Source: DATBAX01 sp963762965 (GTDB taxonomy: Bacteria > Acidobacteriota > Terriglobia > Terriglobales > Acidobacteriaceae). Taken from it: 64,000 nt of DNA. The position numbers and the translations under genes are program-made. The notes beneath the pieces were generated by a model, which saw only the letters and a program-made list of their open reading frames with translations, ran no database searches and was not told where the DNA came from. The stretch covers positions 124,001-188,000 of the forward strand of contig CAVXME010000001.1 of NCBI GenBank assembly GCA_963762965.1, written 5' to 3'. Numbering within the stretch: the stretch's first letter is position 1; each line of letters starts with the position of its first letter. Shown here piece by piece: positions 24,585 to 33,538 of this stretch.

Positions 24585-26015
24585 CTACTGGACCGTAACG
24601 TTCACAGCTGCGGAGGGTATGCCGTTGGCAACGACGACCAGCTTGCTAGCCCCCATTTCCATGGTTGCCGGGACGTCGAAGTTGGTTGAAACCGTCGCCA
24701 AACCGGTAGCTACACCCATGGTGCTATGGTCGTGAGTTCGGGCGTAGAACACGTGGAGCGTACTGTTGTTTGTAATTCGCACCAAGGGATAATTCGTTGC
24801 CGTTTGCAACTCGTCTCCGAAAGCAGCGGCTTGCGACAGGCCGTTAAACTGGGTGCCGGAGATCGAGTAGGTCGAACCGCGAGTAACGGTCGACGGGTAA
24901 CTAGCGATCGTTGGCACCCAGGAAGTCTGGTAGGTCCCTGATGAGCTGTAGATTTGCGCAGTACCGCCGCCAACCAGAACTTCGCCAGTAGGCAATACCA
25001 TCAGGCTTCCCGGCGTGTACGGTCCGGGAGTAAGGCTGGTCCCGTCGAACACATAAGAATTTCCGGAATCGCCTTCCACCAGCACGTTGCCATCCGGCAG
25101 CAGAACGGCAAATGAATCGCCAGCGTTGTCGCCATCCGGGAACATCGGGCCGACCGTCCAAGTCCCTTTGACGCTGTCATAAATGGCGGTGTTCCCCGGC
25201 CCATTCTTCGCTGTAAAAGACCCGGTAACGAAAACTGTGCCGTCGGGACGGAGAATCTGGGGACCGATTTCCCCCGGAGGGAAATAGCAAAGCGTGCCTT
25301 CGGGACCGTAAGGAATGCAGCCGTCAGGGGATGGTGAGTGCAAATCAACAATGGTGCTGCCCGCCGTCACCCATTCCTTCGCCGAAGGCGTGTAAATCTC
25401 GGAGTTCGGAGCGGACTTCACATCCGCGGTCAAAACCGAGCCATCGGGCAGGAGCGTCCAGCCCTCCTCAGCGTTGAAATCCTTTTTTCCCTTCGAACTG
25501 GGCGTGGTCCACTTCATGGTCTTCGGATTGAGCTCTCGCATTTGCTTGGTGAGCTTGTTTCCGATCAAGAAGTTGCCATTCGGCAAGACCACCGACGGCG
25601 AATCTCCAATGTAGAGCCAGTTTTTCGGCGGCGCCACTGTGGTCCAGGTATTGGACGAAGGATTATAGATAGCGCCTCGGTTGGTAAGAGTAAAGATGTC
25701 GTTCAGGTATTCTCCGCCCTCGATAATCACGCGTCCGTCGGCTAAAACCGCCGAGGCCATGGCATAAGGCACATATCCCGAGGGAAGGTTGGCAAGTTGC
25801 GTCCAGGTTCCGTTCACGTAGCTCCCGGTTTTATCAGGGGTTAGCTTCCACCAATCGTATTCGTTATTACCTTGCGCCATGACCGTGCCGTCGGTTAACT
25901 GGAAGGTCAGAATGATTCCGTCCGGCGGTTGATGCGCCAGGGTCTTGAGTGTCTGCGCCCGCGACAAGCCCGCAAGCAGAACTACCACGAATGGGAGAAT
26001 AAATTTCCTGGACAA
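24585..26015 (-). CDS. Exported galactose-oxidase-like beta-propeller protein
   Basis: 476 residues with a signal peptide (KFILPFVVVLLAGLSRA) and a TTG start at 26015 preceded by AAAGG. Six or so kelch-like blades are visible by repeated motifs such as VLADGRVIIEGG, VLPNGNFLIGN, LLPDGSVLTADV, ILRPDGTVFVTGS, LLPDGNVLVEGD and VLPTGEVLVGGG. The C-terminus (about residues 375-476) is an E-set, immunoglobulin-like domain of the galactose oxidase C-terminal type (STVTRGSTYSISGTQFNGLS, PLVRITNNSTLHVFYARTHD). I could not find the Tyr-Cys cofactor pair with confidence, so oxidase activity is not claimed; many relatives are non-enzymatic surface proteins. Confidence 0.8.
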   Translation of the reverse strand: MSRKFILPFVVVLLAGLSRAQTLKTLAHQPPDGIILTFQLTDGTVMAQGNNEYDWWKLTPDKTGSYVNGTWTQLANLPSGYVPYAMASAVLADGRVIIEGGEYLNDIFTLTNRGAIYNPSSNTWTTVAPPKNWLYIGDSPSVVLPNGNFLIGNKLTKQMRELNPKTMKWTTPSSKGKKDFNAEEGWTLLPDGSVLTADVKSAPNSEIYTPSAKEWVTAGSTIVDLHSPSPDGCIPYGPEGTLCYFPPGEIGPQILRPDGTVFVTGSFTAKNGPGNTAIYDSVKGTWTVGPMFPDGDNAGDSFAVLLPDGNVLVEGDSGNSYVFDGTSLTPGPYTPGSLMVLPTGEVLVGGGTAQIYSSSGTYQTSWVPTIASYPSTVTRGSTYSISGTQFNGLSQAAAFGDELQTATNYPLVRITNNSTLHVFYARTHDHSTMGVATGLATVSTNFDVPATMEMGASKLVVVANGIPSAAVNVTVQ

Positions 26016-26215
26016 GATACACTACCTTTCTTGAAGACTGCGTAGGCCGCAAAACCTGGAATTTTTCCAACTGGCTAAACTCTTGAACATTCGCCCGGCC
26101 GCCGGCCTGAAGACGGCTGTGGGGGCGGGGTCCGACGCTTAAGCTCATCGTTCAAAGACCTCTGAGGATGCCGCATCCTAGCGTTTTTTGCAAGGGTAGG
26201 ATCTGGCCACTCAAA

Positions 26216-26896
26216 TCAAACATGCATCTGATCCAGTCGCTCGCGGAAATAATCTTTCCAGCTCTCGGGCAGGGAGGGAACTTGCAGTGCACGGCGGACC
26301 GTGGCCAGTTCGTCGTTCCCATACTCCTTCGCGATGTAGAGTCGAGTGATTTCCGTGACGGGCACGGCGTTGCGATCACGAGCAATTATTCTGATCTCGT
26401 CGCCGGCGCCGACTTCGCCCTCGCGAGTGACGGCGACGTAGAAGCCCATCCGTCCGCTGGCGAGGAAACGTTTGACCATGTCGGTGGAATCGAATCTCAC
26501 GCCCAGTTTGTAACACGGCATGCGCGGCTGGGTCACAACCAGTTCCGCCGAACCGACGGAGAACTGGTCACCCAGGTGGACGGAGTCTTCCAATAATCCT
26601 TCCATCGTAAAATTTTCTCCAAAGCTGCCCATGGGCAGGTCCACGCCGGGCAATTCTTTTTTCCAGTAGTCGTAGTGTTCGAGTGAATAACAGTAGACGG
26701 CTTTATGTTCTCCGCCATGGACGGTGAGGTCCGCCTGACGGTCTCCGTCCAAATTTAGCTTGCGCAAAGCGACGCGGCCCTTCACCGGGTACTTGAAGAT
26801 TCCGGTGGTTACGTTCATGCCGTGCCAGGTCAATTCGCGCGGGAGTCCAACGTTGAGGGAGACGAGACGGGCTGGGGGATTCTTTGCAGGTCCCAT
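26216..26896 (-). CDS. MOSC domain protein, YiiM-like
   Basis: 226 residues. The MOSC core is clear: LNLDGDRQADLTVHGGEHKAV is the family signature, followed by GSFGENFTMEGL, VHLGDQFSVGSAELVVTQPR and the conserved cysteine in RMPCYKLG. A short C-terminal helical part ends with ALQVPSLPESWKDYF, typical of YiiM-type proteins. Family knowledge: MOSC domains bind molybdenum cofactor and YiiM-like members reduce N-hydroxylated compounds. It is divergent from the L,D-transpeptidase gene, 41 bp away, with a shared AT-rich promoter core. Confidence 0.88.
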   Translation of the reverse strand: MGPAKNPPARLVSLNVGLPRELTWHGMNVTTGIFKYPVKGRVALRKLNLDGDRQADLTVHGGEHKAVYCYSLEHYDYWKKELPGVDLPMGSFGENFTMEGLLEDSVHLGDQFSVGSAELVVTQPRMPCYKLGVRFDSTDMVKRFLASGRMGFYVAVTREGEVGAGDEIRIIARDRNAVPVTEITRLYIAKEYGNDELATVRRALQVPSLPESWKDYFRERLDQMHV

Positions 26897-26923
26897 GGTC
26901 TGATCGAGGTTGAGCTGGCGCCA

Positions 26924-26931
26924 ATTATAAT
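26924..26931. promoter_or_regulatory. Symmetric -10 element shared by two divergent genes
   Basis: ATTATAAT reads as TATAAT on both strands (plus 26926-26931, minus 26929-26924). It lies 6 bp before the GTG of the L,D-transpeptidase gene and 27 bp before the ATG of the MOSC gene. No strong -35 is visible on either side. A bidirectional promoter core is inferred. Confidence 0.5.
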
Positions 26932-26937
26932 CTGCGG

Positions 26938-27444
26938 GTGCATATTCGATCTTTCACCGTTGCCGTGGTGTGCGTCTTGATTTGCGGTCTGGCGATTGGC
27001 CAGACGCTTCCAGCGAATGCGAAGGCTGACAGGGTTGTCGTGATGAAGAAAGAGCGGACTCTCACCTTAATGAGTCAGGGAAAAGTCTTGAAGATTTACA
27101 AAGTCGCGTTGGGTGGAGATCCGATAGGGGCGAAAACTCGGCAGGGTGACCACAAAACGCCAGAAGGCGTTTACCGATTAGACCGACGGAATGCTCACAG
27201 CAAATTCTATAAATCGATTCACATCTCCTATCCGGACGCCAAAGACTTAGCTTACGCCCGGAAGCTCGGAGTCTCGCCGGGTGGGGATGTTTATGTCCAT
27301 GGGCTGCCCAATGGATATAAATGGGTGGATGCGGGTCATCGGCTTAAAGATTGGACGGATGGTTGCGTTGCCGTTACCGATGACGAAATCGATGAGATCT
27401 GGCGGGGGGTGCCGGACGGGACACCGATTGAAATCAAGCCTTAA
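26938..27444 (+). CDS. Exported L,D-transpeptidase family protein (YkuD/ErfK)
   Basis: 168 residues: signal peptide (residues 1-22), then a YkuD domain that opens with DRVVVMKKERTLTLMSQGKV, followed by GDHKTPEGVYRLD and the catalytic region. The usual HGx(n)[ST]HGCxR motif is present as VHGLPNG and TDGCVAV, with the nucleophilic Cys kept and the second His replaced by Asp, a variant known in ErfK-like proteins. These enzymes form 3-3 peptidoglycan cross-links or attach proteins. The GTG start at 26938 lies only 6 bp after a TATAAT, so the message is probably leaderless. Confidence 0.88.
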   Translation: MHIRSFTVAVVCVLICGLAIGQTLPANAKADRVVVMKKERTLTLMSQGKVLKIYKVALGGDPIGAKTRQGDHKTPEGVYRLDRRNAHSKFYKSIHISYPDAKDLAYARKLGVSPGGDVYVHGLPNGYKWVDAGHRLKDWTDGCVAVTDDEIDEIWRGVPDGTPIEIKP

Positions 27445-27464
27445 CTTCACAGTGGCTGGAGTTG

Positions 27465-27479
27465 GCGCCCTTCGGGCGC
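27465..27479. terminator. Hairpin between converging genes
   Basis: GCGCCC-TTC-GGGCGC forms a 6-bp GC stem 20 bp after the L,D-transpeptidase stop and 33 bp from the stop of the leftward glycosidase gene. It could slow polymerase from both sides, but no T tract follows directly, so terminator function is uncertain. Confidence 0.4.
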
Positions 27480-27511
27480 GTGATCTTGTTCCAAGCCTAC
27501 CCCAGATGCTT

Positions 27512-29176
27512 CTAAATCAATCCCCGCCCACGTAAGAAGTAGGTCGGAGTGCAGCTCCAGGCGTGGCAGTAGCTATTGATGTGAATGTTCTTGTAGGGCG
27601 ATAGAAGAGGATTGGACGGGTCGTAGACTTCCCAGAAAGTGTCCGCACCGGCCTGCACCATGCCGCCCCAATAGGACTGAATCAGATCGAGCGCTTCCTG
27701 TTTCATGCCGCAGGTAAGCATCGCGTCCACTACGTGGTGATAGAGATACGGCGTGACCGGACGCACCGCGTCTTTGGCGCTGATGGCGTTGCGCAGCGCT
27801 TCTGCGCCTTCTGTTTGGGTAAGTACGCCGGCGAGCACCAGCCATGCCTGGGTCGCCCAGGAAATCTGGCGTTTGGGACCGCTGACAAATATTCTCTGAG
27901 CTGGATCAAAGAAAGCGGCGCGGGCGGCTGCGGTCATCTGCGCGATGCGTTGCGAGTAGCCCGACGCTTCCTGTTCCACTCCCACCAACTGCGCCAGTTC
28001 CAAGGCCTGCCGATACCCGTAGAGCAGTACGCCGTGCATGGACGCTGTTCGTTCGAGCGTGTCGTTCCAGTCGATGAAAATCCACATGTTGTGGGGATCG
28101 ACGAACAAACCGTCTTTGTTTACATTCTGTCCGATGATTTCCAGCTGGCGGTGCACTACCGGCCAAAGATCGCGACCGGTATCGCGGTCTCCAGTGGCGC
28201 GGACATAATCCAGGACGGCGGCGCCGTAGAGCGCTGCATAGTCAGTGATATAGGCGCCACCGCGGATCGGCTCCGGCTTCTCGAAGACACAAGCCGCCAG
28301 CAGGCCGTCTGCGCGGGGCAATCCAGCGAAGAGATAGAGACATCGCTTGACCAGATGGTTGTTGCGGAAACTTACGTAGTTGGTGAGCGCTTGCAAGCGC
28401 ATGTCGCCGATCCAGAGGCGCTGGTCGCGCCGGGGACCATCTTCAAAGACAGTTTGCATGCAGTCGCGCAACGTCGCCAGACTGACGGCGTCAATACGCC
28501 GGAGTGCTTCGGGAACCTGCGCACCAAGCTGGTGCGGTTGATCCCCCGCCGAGGTAACGGCACGCGCCTGGACCTGCCGGAAGCGAACAGCGAATTCCGG
28601 CGAGGTGTCGATGACCTCGACCTTCACGTAGCGAAAGGCGTGACGGCGAGCCATGTTCACGTGCTGGGGGAGCATGTCGATGTTGATAACTTCGTCGGGG
28701 AGCCAGGACTCGCTCAGTTCTCCGCTATAGGGATAAAAGGGCTCGGCCACATCGGACGGAATTTCGCCAAATGTTATTCGCAAGCGTGTGGGTGCATCGA
28801 CGTGAACGCCCTCCCCGGTCAACAAGAAAGACAAATATCCGGTGCGATGGCCGCCGAAATCGAGGATGAAGCTGTCGCCGCGGCGTAGTAAACGCTTTTC
28901 CAGCTCGACGGCGGGAGAGATCACTTCCATCCGCCAGCGCAAGAACTGCGAGTCATCGGCCACGGGACGAACCAGCGTGAGCGGGTCTTGCGCCGTCTCG
29001 TGCAGCTTCGGCTTGAGCGCTTCGGCGATGCTCAACCGGCGCTTGGTCTGATTTGCCTCTCCGCCACTCGAGGCCACGTCTGTTGTTTTGCCATCCGATG
29101 CCGAGAGTGGTAGATCGGCGAGCAGCGCGCTCGCGCTCAACCCCGCTGCGGCTTTTAAGAGCTGTCGCCTATTCAT
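27512..29176 (-). CDS. Tat-exported alpha-L-rhamnosidase-like glycoside hydrolase (GH78 type)
   Basis: 554 residues. The ATG at 29176 is chosen: it has GGTGGGGAAG upstream and opens on a twin-arginine signal (NRRQLLKAAAGLSASALLA). An N-terminal beta-sandwich (ILDFGGHRTGYLSFLL, RLRITFGE) precedes an (alpha/alpha)6 barrel. GH78-like active-site stretches are FEDGPRRDQRLWIGDMR, which carries candidate acid residues, and TFWEVYDP with a Glu in the general-base position. This resembles bacterial family 78 rhamnosidases but is shorter and lacks some accessory domains, so substrate is a guess. It is a single-gene unit. Confidence 0.75.
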   Translation of the reverse strand: MNRRQLLKAAAGLSASALLADLPLSASDGKTTDVASSGGEANQTKRRLSIAEALKPKLHETAQDPLTLVRPVADDSQFLRWRMEVISPAVELEKRLLRRGDSFILDFGGHRTGYLSFLLTGEGVHVDAPTRLRITFGEIPSDVAEPFYPYSGELSESWLPDEVINIDMLPQHVNMARRHAFRYVKVEVIDTSPEFAVRFRQVQARAVTSAGDQPHQLGAQVPEALRRIDAVSLATLRDCMQTVFEDGPRRDQRLWIGDMRLQALTNYVSFRNNHLVKRCLYLFAGLPRADGLLAACVFEKPEPIRGGAYITDYAALYGAAVLDYVRATGDRDTGRDLWPVVHRQLEIIGQNVNKDGLFVDPHNMWIFIDWNDTLERTASMHGVLLYGYRQALELAQLVGVEQEASGYSQRIAQMTAAARAAFFDPAQRIFVSGPKRQISWATQAWLVLAGVLTQTEGAEALRNAISAKDAVRPVTPYLYHHVVDAMLTCGMKQEALDLIQSYWGGMVQAGADTFWEVYDPSNPLLSPYKNIHINSYCHAWSCTPTYFLRGRGLI

Positions 29177-29330
29177 GGATCTTCCCCACCTTAGCACGAC
29201 GGCCCGGTTAGCATCTCGAGCACCCTGGCCGGATGTTCTGGCTCATTTAGGCCAAAATCCTGGCCTTTCTCTCCAAAAACCGGACAGACAAAGGACGGGG
29301 CACCTCCGCTGATAAGACTTGTTTCCACTG

Positions 29331-29339
29331 TGCTAGTAT
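29331..29339 (+). promoter_or_regulatory. Extended -10 promoter upstream of glgC
   Basis: TGC-TAGTAT is an extended -10 (TGnTAnnnT) located 72 bp before the glgC start. No good -35 is found, as is common for extended -10 promoters. Confidence 0.4.
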
Positions 29340-29410
29340 TTCCGTTCGCGTGCGCTACTGGCGGTGCATAACCGTCATCCTAGCGGGGATGAGATGCAGG
29401 CTGGGCGAAA

Positions 29411-30661
29411 ATGAAAGATACCCTGGGAGTGTTGTTGGCCGGAGGGGCGGGCGAGCGGCTCTATCCTTTGACTCGCGATCGGGCCAAACCTGCCGTGACC
29501 TTCGGCGGGCAATATCGCATCATCGATATCACCCTCTCCAACTGCGTGAACTCGGATCTGCGCAAGGTTTACATCCTTACCCAATACAAGGCACTTTCGC
29601 TGAACCGGCATATCCGCGAGGGCTGGAACATTCTGGGTCGCGAGATGGGCGAGTTCATTGAAGTGCTGCCGCCCATGAAGCGGGTGAGCGACCAGTGGTA
29701 TCAGGGAACGGCGGACGCGGTTTATCAGAACATTTATTCCATAGGCTCCGAGCAGCCCAAGTACGTACTCATTCTTTCCGGCGATCATATTTACAAGATG
29801 AACTATGAGCGCATGCTCAGCCAGCATGTGGATTCCGGCGCCGACGTCACCCTGGCGACCATCCAGATTGACCCCAACGATGTGAGCCGGTTTGGCGTCG
29901 TCGACGTGGACCGTGACAACCGTGTGATTGGGTTTCTGGAGAAACCGCAGAAGACGGACCTGCGTTCGCCCTACAACCCGCTTAGAGTTTCGGCGTCGAT
30001 GGGCATCTATTTGTTCAATACGGATGTGCTGATCCCGGCGCTGCTGAAAGATGCGGAAGACCCGAGTTCGAGCCATGATTTCGGGAAAGACATTCTGCCG
30101 AAAATGGTGGACGAGTACCGCGTGTATTCCTTCGATTTTGTGGATGAGAACAAGAAAGAAGCGCTCTACTGGCGCGACGTGGGGACGCTCGAGGCGTACT
30201 ACGAGGCCAACATGGATATTGTGTCGGTCTCGCCGGTGTTTAACCTGTATGACTCAGATTGGCCGATTCGCACCCATCAGCGGCAATACCCACCTGCGAA
30301 ATTTGTTTTTGCCGAGAGCGGACGCACCGGGCAGGCGCATGATTCCATTGTTTCCTCGGGATGCATCGTTTCGGGCAGCAGCCTGCGCGGATGCGTGCTT
30401 TCTCCCGATGTGCGCGTGAATTCCTATAGTGACGTGGACGCAAGCATCCTGTTTTCGCACGTCAATGTGGGACGCCATTGCCGCATCCGCCGGGCGATTC
30501 TTGACCGCGATGTGCACGTTCCCGAGGGCACGACCATTGGCTACGATCCGGAGGCCGACCGCCAGCGATATTTTGTGACCGAAAGCGGCATCACCGTGGT
30601 GACCCGCGACTATTCTTTGTTTGAGAACCCAGTAAGCGTGGATTACTTCACCAGCGAATAG
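29411..30661 (+). CDS. glgC: Glucose-1-phosphate adenylyltransferase GlgC
   Basis: Makes ADP-glucose from glucose-1-phosphate and ATP, the committed step of bacterial glycogen synthesis. 416 residues: an N-terminal nucleotidyltransferase domain with LLAGGAGERLYPLTRDRAKP, IIDITLSNCVNS, QYKALSLNRHI, GTADAVYQN and the catalytic region LSGDHIYKM, then a left-handed beta-helix C-terminal domain (SGCIVSGSSLRGCVLSPDVR, SHVNVGRHCRIRRAI). The length matches the family. Other glg genes are not adjacent, so it may be transcribed alone; glnA follows 180 bp downstream in the same direction. Confidence 0.97.
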   Translation: MKDTLGVLLAGGAGERLYPLTRDRAKPAVTFGGQYRIIDITLSNCVNSDLRKVYILTQYKALSLNRHIREGWNILGREMGEFIEVLPPMKRVSDQWYQGTADAVYQNIYSIGSEQPKYVLILSGDHIYKMNYERMLSQHVDSGADVTLATIQIDPNDVSRFGVVDVDRDNRVIGFLEKPQKTDLRSPYNPLRVSASMGIYLFNTDVLIPALLKDAEDPSSSHDFGKDILPKMVDEYRVYSFDFVDENKKEALYWRDVGTLEAYYEANMDIVSVSPVFNLYDSDWPIRTHQRQYPPAKFVFAESGRTGQAHDSIVSSGCIVSGSSLRGCVLSPDVRVNSYSDVDASILFSHVNVGRHCRIRRAILDRDVHVPEGTTIGYDPEADRQRYFVTESGITVVTRDYSLFENPVSVDYFTSE

Positions 30662-30840
30662 TGCGTCGATTCTTGCACTTAGCCATTTTGCGAACACCGA
30701 CCCATAAAGGCCTTGAATGTCTGCCATTAGCTTTTTTAATTAGCCGCCAGAAGACGTTGCGCGATAACCTAGATCGTTGTCAGGCAGTCCTTGGACCTCG
30801 CCGTGGGGCCGATTTCATTCACCTAACCTAAAGGAGCTAC

Positions 30841-32271
30841 ATGTCGAACGAACTGCGTAATTTCCTGGCACTCTCGTATGACGAATTGGAAGAGCTGAAT
30901 CTGCATGCCAAAGAACAACGCAAGAACCGGGTTGCCGCCCATAAGATTCAGGAAGAACGCATCAAGTATCTGACGGATGAAAAGCGCATCAAGGCCGTGA
31001 CCTTGCTGTTCAGCGACCTTGAAGGGCGCCTGCACATGCTGGACTATGACAAGAAGTTCCTGATCAAGAGCTGGGACAACCTCACATTTGACGGATCTTC
31101 GATCCGCGGCTTTACCGCCCAGAAGGAAAGCGACTTGCGCCTGGGAATCGACTGGAGCGCATTTTATTGGGCGCCCGCCGACTTCTTTGGATCGGGCAAA
31201 GTACTGGTGTTTGGCGAAGTCATCGACAAAGGTGGCGAGCCTTATAGTGCAGACATTCGCGGCGTTCTCAAATCGTATGCCGCAGCGCTGCACAAGAAGG
31301 AAGATTACACGCTGAATGCAGCCAATGAAATTGAAGGCTTCCTCTTCAGGGGAGTGGATGCGGAGCAGAGCTACCACGAAACCGGCAAGTTCGAGTACGT
31401 CAATACCGGCGGTTACTATCACTCGCTGCCCGGCGACCCGCTGCGCAGCTTCATCGACACCTGCGCGGAAGTGCAACGCGCCATGGGCTTCCAGAATGAG
31501 AAAGACCACCCCGAAGTCGCGCCATCGCAGTTTGAAATCAATTACGGCTATGGGGAAGTGGTGGCCGCGGCCGATCAGATCCAGCTCTACAAGCTGATCT
31601 GCCGCGAAGTGGCAACCAAACTGGGCATGACCGCGTCGTTCCTGCCCAAACCAGTGGTCGGAGTCAACGGCAGCGGCATGCACACCAACGTGTCCATCAG
31701 CAAGGGCGGTAAGAACCTCTTCTGGGACCCGAAAGGTGAAGAGAAGCTGAGCAAACTGGGCTGGGCTTTTGTGGATCGCATTCTCACCCACGGCTTGGAT
31801 ACTTGCCTTCTTCTCAATCCGAGCGTCAACTCTTTCCGCCGCCTGGATCCGCATTTTGAAGCGCCCAACCAGATCAAGGCTTCCGCGACCGATCGCGGTT
31901 CCATGGTCCGCATTCCCATCGGCAACGACAAAAGCATGCGGGTTGAGGTGCGCTCGGTTGCCCCGGACGCGAATCCTTACCTGGTGCTGTACTCGGTGTT
32001 CAAGAGCGGCATCGACGGCGATACGTCGAAGATCAAGAACCTTCGCCAGGCCGAGCGTTACCTGCCCGACAACATCTACTCTGCGTTGGAGGATTTCAAA
32101 AAATCAGAGTGGATCACGAAGATTCTGGGCGACGACGTGAAGGGCCGTTACGCTGATTTGAAGCAAGCTTCGGCGGACCGTTGCCCGCGTCTGCTGGGGA
32201 CGTTCGTCAAAGCGCCAGAAGTTCAATATCACCACGAGGTTTACAACCAGTTCATCTGGAACCTGTTCTAG
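30841..32271 (+). CDS. glnA: Glutamine synthetase, type I-like
   Basis: ATP-dependent synthesis of glutamine from glutamate and ammonia. 476 residues starting at an ATG with AAAGGAG upstream. Beta-grasp N-domain (RIKAVTLLFSDLEGRLHML, NLTFDGSSIRGF) and catalytic domain with EIEGFLF, SQFEINYG, NGSGMHTNVS, NPSVNSFRRLDPHFEAP and DRGSMVRIP. The adenylylation-loop Tyr of E. coli GlnA (NLYDLPPEE) is not seen; the corresponding part reads AERYLPDNIYSALEDF, which suggests a different mode of control. The end of the protein differs from gamma-proteobacterial GlnA, so the exact subfamily is open. A strong terminator follows. Confidence 0.93.
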   Translation: MSNELRNFLALSYDELEELNLHAKEQRKNRVAAHKIQEERIKYLTDEKRIKAVTLLFSDLEGRLHMLDYDKKFLIKSWDNLTFDGSSIRGFTAQKESDLRLGIDWSAFYWAPADFFGSGKVLVFGEVIDKGGEPYSADIRGVLKSYAAALHKKEDYTLNAANEIEGFLFRGVDAEQSYHETGKFEYVNTGGYYHSLPGDPLRSFIDTCAEVQRAMGFQNEKDHPEVAPSQFEINYGYGEVVAAADQIQLYKLICREVATKLGMTASFLPKPVVGVNGSGMHTNVSISKGGKNLFWDPKGEEKLSKLGWAFVDRILTHGLDTCLLLNPSVNSFRRLDPHFEAPNQIKASATDRGSMVRIPIGNDKSMRVEVRSVAPDANPYLVLYSVFKSGIDGDTSKIKNLRQAERYLPDNIYSALEDFKKSEWITKILGDDVKGRYADLKQASADRCPRLLGTFVKAPEVQYHHEVYNQFIWNLF

Positions 32272-32292
32272 AAGCCGCTTTCGTCACTCCCA

Positions 32293-32324
32293 AGCCCTGG
32301 CTAATAAGCCAGGGCTTTCTTCTT
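32293..32324 (+). terminator. Intrinsic terminator of glnA
   Basis: AGCCCTGGCT-AATA-AGCCAGGGCT is a perfect 10-bp stem with a 4-nt loop, followed by TTCTTCTT, 21 bp after the glnA stop codon. Confidence 0.9.
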
Positions 32325-32341
32325 CCCAAAAGACTCTCCCT

Positions 32342-32432
32342 CTTGTCATTCCGAGAAGCGCAGCGCCGAGGAATCCGCTGTCTGCCGGCGGTGAGGAAAA
32401 GCAGATTTCTCGCTTCGCCCCGAAATGACAAG
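32342..32432. repeat. Dispersed inverted repeat (CTTGTCATT-ended family)
   Basis: The element starts with CTTGTCATT and ends with AATGACAAG, its exact reverse complement, with further imperfect pairing inside (CGAGAAGCGCAGCG against CGAAGCGAGAAAT). The first half shares TCATTCCGA, GCCGAGGAATCCGCT and GTGAGGAAA with the copy at 9464-9520. Confidence 0.65.
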
Positions 32433-32456
32433 GGGTTGGGCTGTCAGGCAAACCCG

Positions 32457-32478
32457 GAGACGCAGCAAGCTGCGTCTC
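32457..32478. repeat. Perfect palindrome, possible terminator for the leftward gene
   Basis: GAGACGCAGC-AA-GCTGCGTCTC is a perfect 10-bp stem with a 2-nt loop just downstream of the DUF4105 gene stop. T-rich sequence (TCTTTTGTTTC) follows on the plus strand only. It is probably another member of the local palindromic repeat set. Confidence 0.6.
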
Positions 32479-32501
32479 TACCGATCTTTTGTTTCTGGGA
32501 T

Positions 32502-33515
32502 TCAGAACCCTGGGCGGCCCTTGCGGATGAGCTCGGAAAAATCGGGGGCCTGGTCCGCGGCCCGCGCAGCAGGATTAATCAACGCCCGCCGCTTGAGTTC
32601 GGCAAACGGGAGACTTCCAGCCAGGTCGCCGTGTTCATAGAGCATTTCGTCGGCATGGCCGTTCAGCAAGATGCGCCAGTCCCAGCGGAAAAAATTGCGG
32701 TGCCCCGCATCCGCCATATGAACAGAAATATTCGTGGTGCAGTTGTTGGTCAAGGCATTGAACCATTCCGGACGGTCCCGCAACTGGTTGGCGCGGCGCA
32801 AATAATCCAAGAAAATTAGACGCCCCTCTTGTGCGGTCGCCGTAGTATGAAACAGGTACACGTCTTCATGCTGCCGGTAGTTGGAGCGCAGGCGGACGAC
32901 ATCGCGCTCGTCGCTGATGACATAAATTATTTCGTTATAGCGGAAAAATCCGCGCACGGCGGAATAGGCCTTCCCGATTTCCCTGCGCGCTTCTATGGAT
33001 ATGGCTATATGTCCCTCGTCGCCGAAATCGAAACTCACAATGGTGTGCGCAATCCAGGGCGATCCCCAATAAATGAGGAATAAGTCGACGCTACGTAGCT
33101 TGGAGAGATTGTAGGTCCGGGTTTCCCAGTGCGGGGTGTAGTCGCCTTCGGTGCGGTAATCGCAGTTGCGGAAATTGTGGATCGTGATCTGGTCGCCATC
33201 AATTTCTGCCCATGCGGTCTGCGCGACGTCCGGCTGCCAGGGCCGATCATTCGAAGGCTTGAGGGAAAGCCACCAGGTCAGAACGCAGGAAAACGCAAAC
33301 AAACCAATGACCAGGCTCAGCCAGCGACCACGGAAAACCGCGAGCAAGATTACGATCACAACTACATAAGCGATCGCCGCAGGAATCCCCAGAGACACGA
33401 ACCGCAAATCGAAGTAAAGAGCCGCCGTTGCCCAGAGGTTCAGCAGGACAACGATTCCAATCGCCAGCCAGAGGACTACACTGCCGACGATGGTTTTCCA
33501 GCGGCTTGCTGTCAT
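32502..33515 (-). CDS. Membrane protein with DUF4105 (Lnb N-terminal-like) domain
   Basis: 337 residues: three predicted membrane helices in the first 95 residues (IVGSVVLWLAIGIVVLLNLW, IPAAIAYVVVIVILLAV, LSLVIGLFAFSCVLTWWLSL), then a periplasmic domain. The domain carries the DUF4105 features IHNFRNCDYRT, YWGSPWIAHTIVSFDFG, GKAYSAVRGFFRYNEIIYV and the Cys-containing NALTNNCTTNI. Family knowledge: DUF4105 is related to the N-terminal domain of lipoprotein N-acyltransferase Lnb, where a Cys and nearby His residues are catalytic; an acyltransferase or thiol-peptidase-like role is possible. It lies 23 bp downstream of the Cys-cluster gene, so the two may be co-transcribed. Confidence 0.85.
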   Translation of the reverse strand: MTASRWKTIVGSVVLWLAIGIVVLLNLWATAALYFDLRFVSLGIPAAIAYVVVIVILLAVFRGRWLSLVIGLFAFSCVLTWWLSLKPSNDRPWQPDVAQTAWAEIDGDQITIHNFRNCDYRTEGDYTPHWETRTYNLSKLRSVDLFLIYWGSPWIAHTIVSFDFGDEGHIAISIEARREIGKAYSAVRGFFRYNEIIYVISDERDVVRLRSNYRQHEDVYLFHTTATAQEGRLIFLDYLRRANQLRDRPEWFNALTNNCTTNISVHMADAGHRNFFRWDWRILLNGHADEMLYEHGDLAGSLPFAELKRRALINPAARAADQAPDFSELIRKGRPGF

Positions 33516-33538
33516 GCGGAGGAGTGTAGCAGTGAGGT

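Noticed and set aside
27734..28888. A 384-codon open frame opposite the GH78-type gene
   Set aside because: The opposite strand encodes a protein with a Tat signal and GH78-like motifs; the shadow frame has no domain features.
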